In this document: positions 14,119-14,728 of the stretch, one piece after another
How positions within the stretch are numbered: the first letter of the stretch is position 1
Layout: each line of letters opens with the position of its first letter
DNA from: Pseudomonadota bacterium
GTDB taxonomy: Bacteria; Pseudomonadota; Alphaproteobacteria; Rhizobiales; Rhizobiaceae
NCBI GenBank assembly: GCA_023428515.1
Contig: JAEYXI010000012.1
Location: 1 to 14,728, forward strand
Length of the DNA stretch: 14,728 nt
Direction: 5' to 3'
Position numbers and translations under genes: made by a program
Notes under the pieces: model-generated
Database searches by the model: none
Told to the model about the DNA's origin: nothing
The model's input: the letters and a program-made list of their open reading frames with translations, nothing else

Positions 14119-14710
14119 CGTGCCGCCTCCGCAATCGGGTATGCCGATGCATCGGGTAGTCGCAGATGGCCGAAGCGGCGCAGCGCGAAATACACCGCGG
14201 CCACCACGACGGTCGTCGCCACGTAGAGAAGCAGCGGCAGCCACGCGCCTTGCGCATGCGGCGTTTCGGCCGGACGCGGCCACAGCCACCATGCGGCGAG
14301 GCACCAGACGAGAACGCCGATCATCACCAGAATTCGCACCGTCAATGCGCGCGTCATATGCGGTCCGAATATCCGCTCGAAGGACTCGCCCTTCACCTGC
14401 GGGGCATTCTCGTCACGCATCATCAGGTCGGCCATCACCGCGTCCGGCGGCACGTCGAGCCCTTCTGTCTCCGGCCGCCAGACGGGCAGCCTGGCCTCCG
14501 GCGGCAGCGCCGTGCCTTCCGGCAGCACCGGCTTGCCGTTCAGCATGGCGTCGACCGCTGCGCGTATGTCGGCGCGCTCTTCCTCGGGCAACGCGTCGAG
14601 CAGCGCCTTGCGCAGCCATGGCGGCATGTGGCCGGAACGGAACCAGGGCAGCAGGGTAAGCTGGGCAAGCAGCCTCTCGCTGAAGAGCGGCACATCGACA
14701 GCGCCATAAA
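14115..14710 (-). CDS. Partial two-helix membrane protein of unknown function (5' end lost at contig edge)
   Basis: About 198 genomic residues remain, starting at YGAVDVPLFSERLL. The N-terminal part has a helical segment with LPWFRSGHMPPWLRKALLDAL, a Trp/Pro-rich block that I have the impression of having seen in uncharacterised proteins of bacterial conflict loci, but I cannot name the family. A membrane helix lies in RILVMIGVLVWCLAAWWLWP and another in AWLPLLLYVATTVVVAAVYF, separated by a short loop, so both ends should be cytoplasmic. The stop overlaps the start of the propeller gene by ATGA, so the two are translationally coupled and probably act together. An apparent ATG start at 14726, with the residues MCIRD, is encoded by sequencing adapter and is false; the true start is beyond the window. 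Confidence 0.7.
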
Positions 14711-14728
14711 TGTCTCTTATACACATCT
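14711..14728. other. Sequencing adapter remnant (Tn5 mosaic end, Nextera type), not genomic
   Basis: TGTCTCTTATACACATCT matches 18 of the 19 bases of the reverse-complemented Tn5 mosaic end used in Nextera libraries; the expected leading C is A here. It sits exactly at the end of the sequence, as read-through adapter does. On the - strand it encodes MCIRD, a known artefact at the start of metagenomic protein predictions. Confidence 0.95.

Noticed and set aside
14119..14304. 62-residue N-terminal extension of the propeller protein
   Set aside because: It overlaps the upstream membrane-protein gene, is Arg/Ala-rich, and the internal ATG at 14118 has GGAGG at proper spacing and an ATGA overlap with the upstream stop.
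13748..14659. 303-residue open frame on the + strand across the propeller gene start
   Set aside because: Arg/Ala/Pro-rich shadow frame that crosses two better-supported, translationally coupled - strand genes.
14711..14728. Natural Tn5 transposon end
   Set aside because: It stops exactly at the contig edge and no transposase or resistance gene is nearby; library adapter is the simpler explanation.
1..14728. CRISPR arrays, tRNA or rRNA genes, and complete insertion sequences
   Set aside because: No regularly spaced direct repeats, cloverleaf-like segments, rRNA stretches or transposase with terminal inverted repeats were seen by eye.

Overview
The window looks like the end of a contig from a high-GC alphaproteobacterium, most likely Rhizobiales (Mesorhizobium/Phyllobacteriaceae-like). 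This rests on base composition, codon use and the style of the proteins; no rRNA, tRNA or other marker gene is present to fix the taxon. The last 18 bases (14711-14728) match the Tn5 mosaic-end sequencing adapter and are not genomic DNA.

Left part (1-2585, + strand): the C-terminal tail of an unidentified protein, then a compact set of three genes. These are an isoprenylcysteine-carboxyl-methyltransferase-like membrane methyltransferase, a stand-alone catalytic domain of the 2-oxo-acid-dehydrogenase E2 acyltransferase type with no lipoyl domain, and a short-chain dehydrogenase carrying a SEC-C zinc-binding tail. Together they look like a small-molecule or lipid modification operon of unknown product.

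Right part (2669-14710): a cell-envelope and protease locus. On the - strand, read right to left, are a truncated two-helix membrane protein, translationally coupled by an ATGA overlap to a 1066-residue single-pass protein with a large beta-propeller and a SPOR-like C-terminus. Further left on the - strand are a 927-residue protein with two complete serine-protease domains (subtilisin S8 then trypsin-like S1), a 440-residue lipoprotein with a possible peptidoglycan-binding segment, and a 646-residue multidomain cell-wall hydrolase without a signal peptide. Between the two - strand groups, a + strand gene encodes a secreted-domain/membrane/coiled-coil protein. It is divergent from the protease and convergent with the propeller gene.

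Inference: the right-hand genes may form one envelope-associated system. It would have periplasmic sensing or scaffold proteins anchored in the inner membrane (propeller + SPOR, Ig-like + long helical cytoplasmic region), a cytoplasmic dual protease as actuator, and peptidoglycan-directed proteins as output. This resembles in outline the protease/beta-propeller conflict systems predicted in other bacteria, but no direct homology to a named system can be shown here. An 8-bp inverted repeat in the divergent protease/membrane-protein promoter region is the best candidate control site. No CRISPR array, RNA gene or convincing intrinsic terminator with a T-run was seen.
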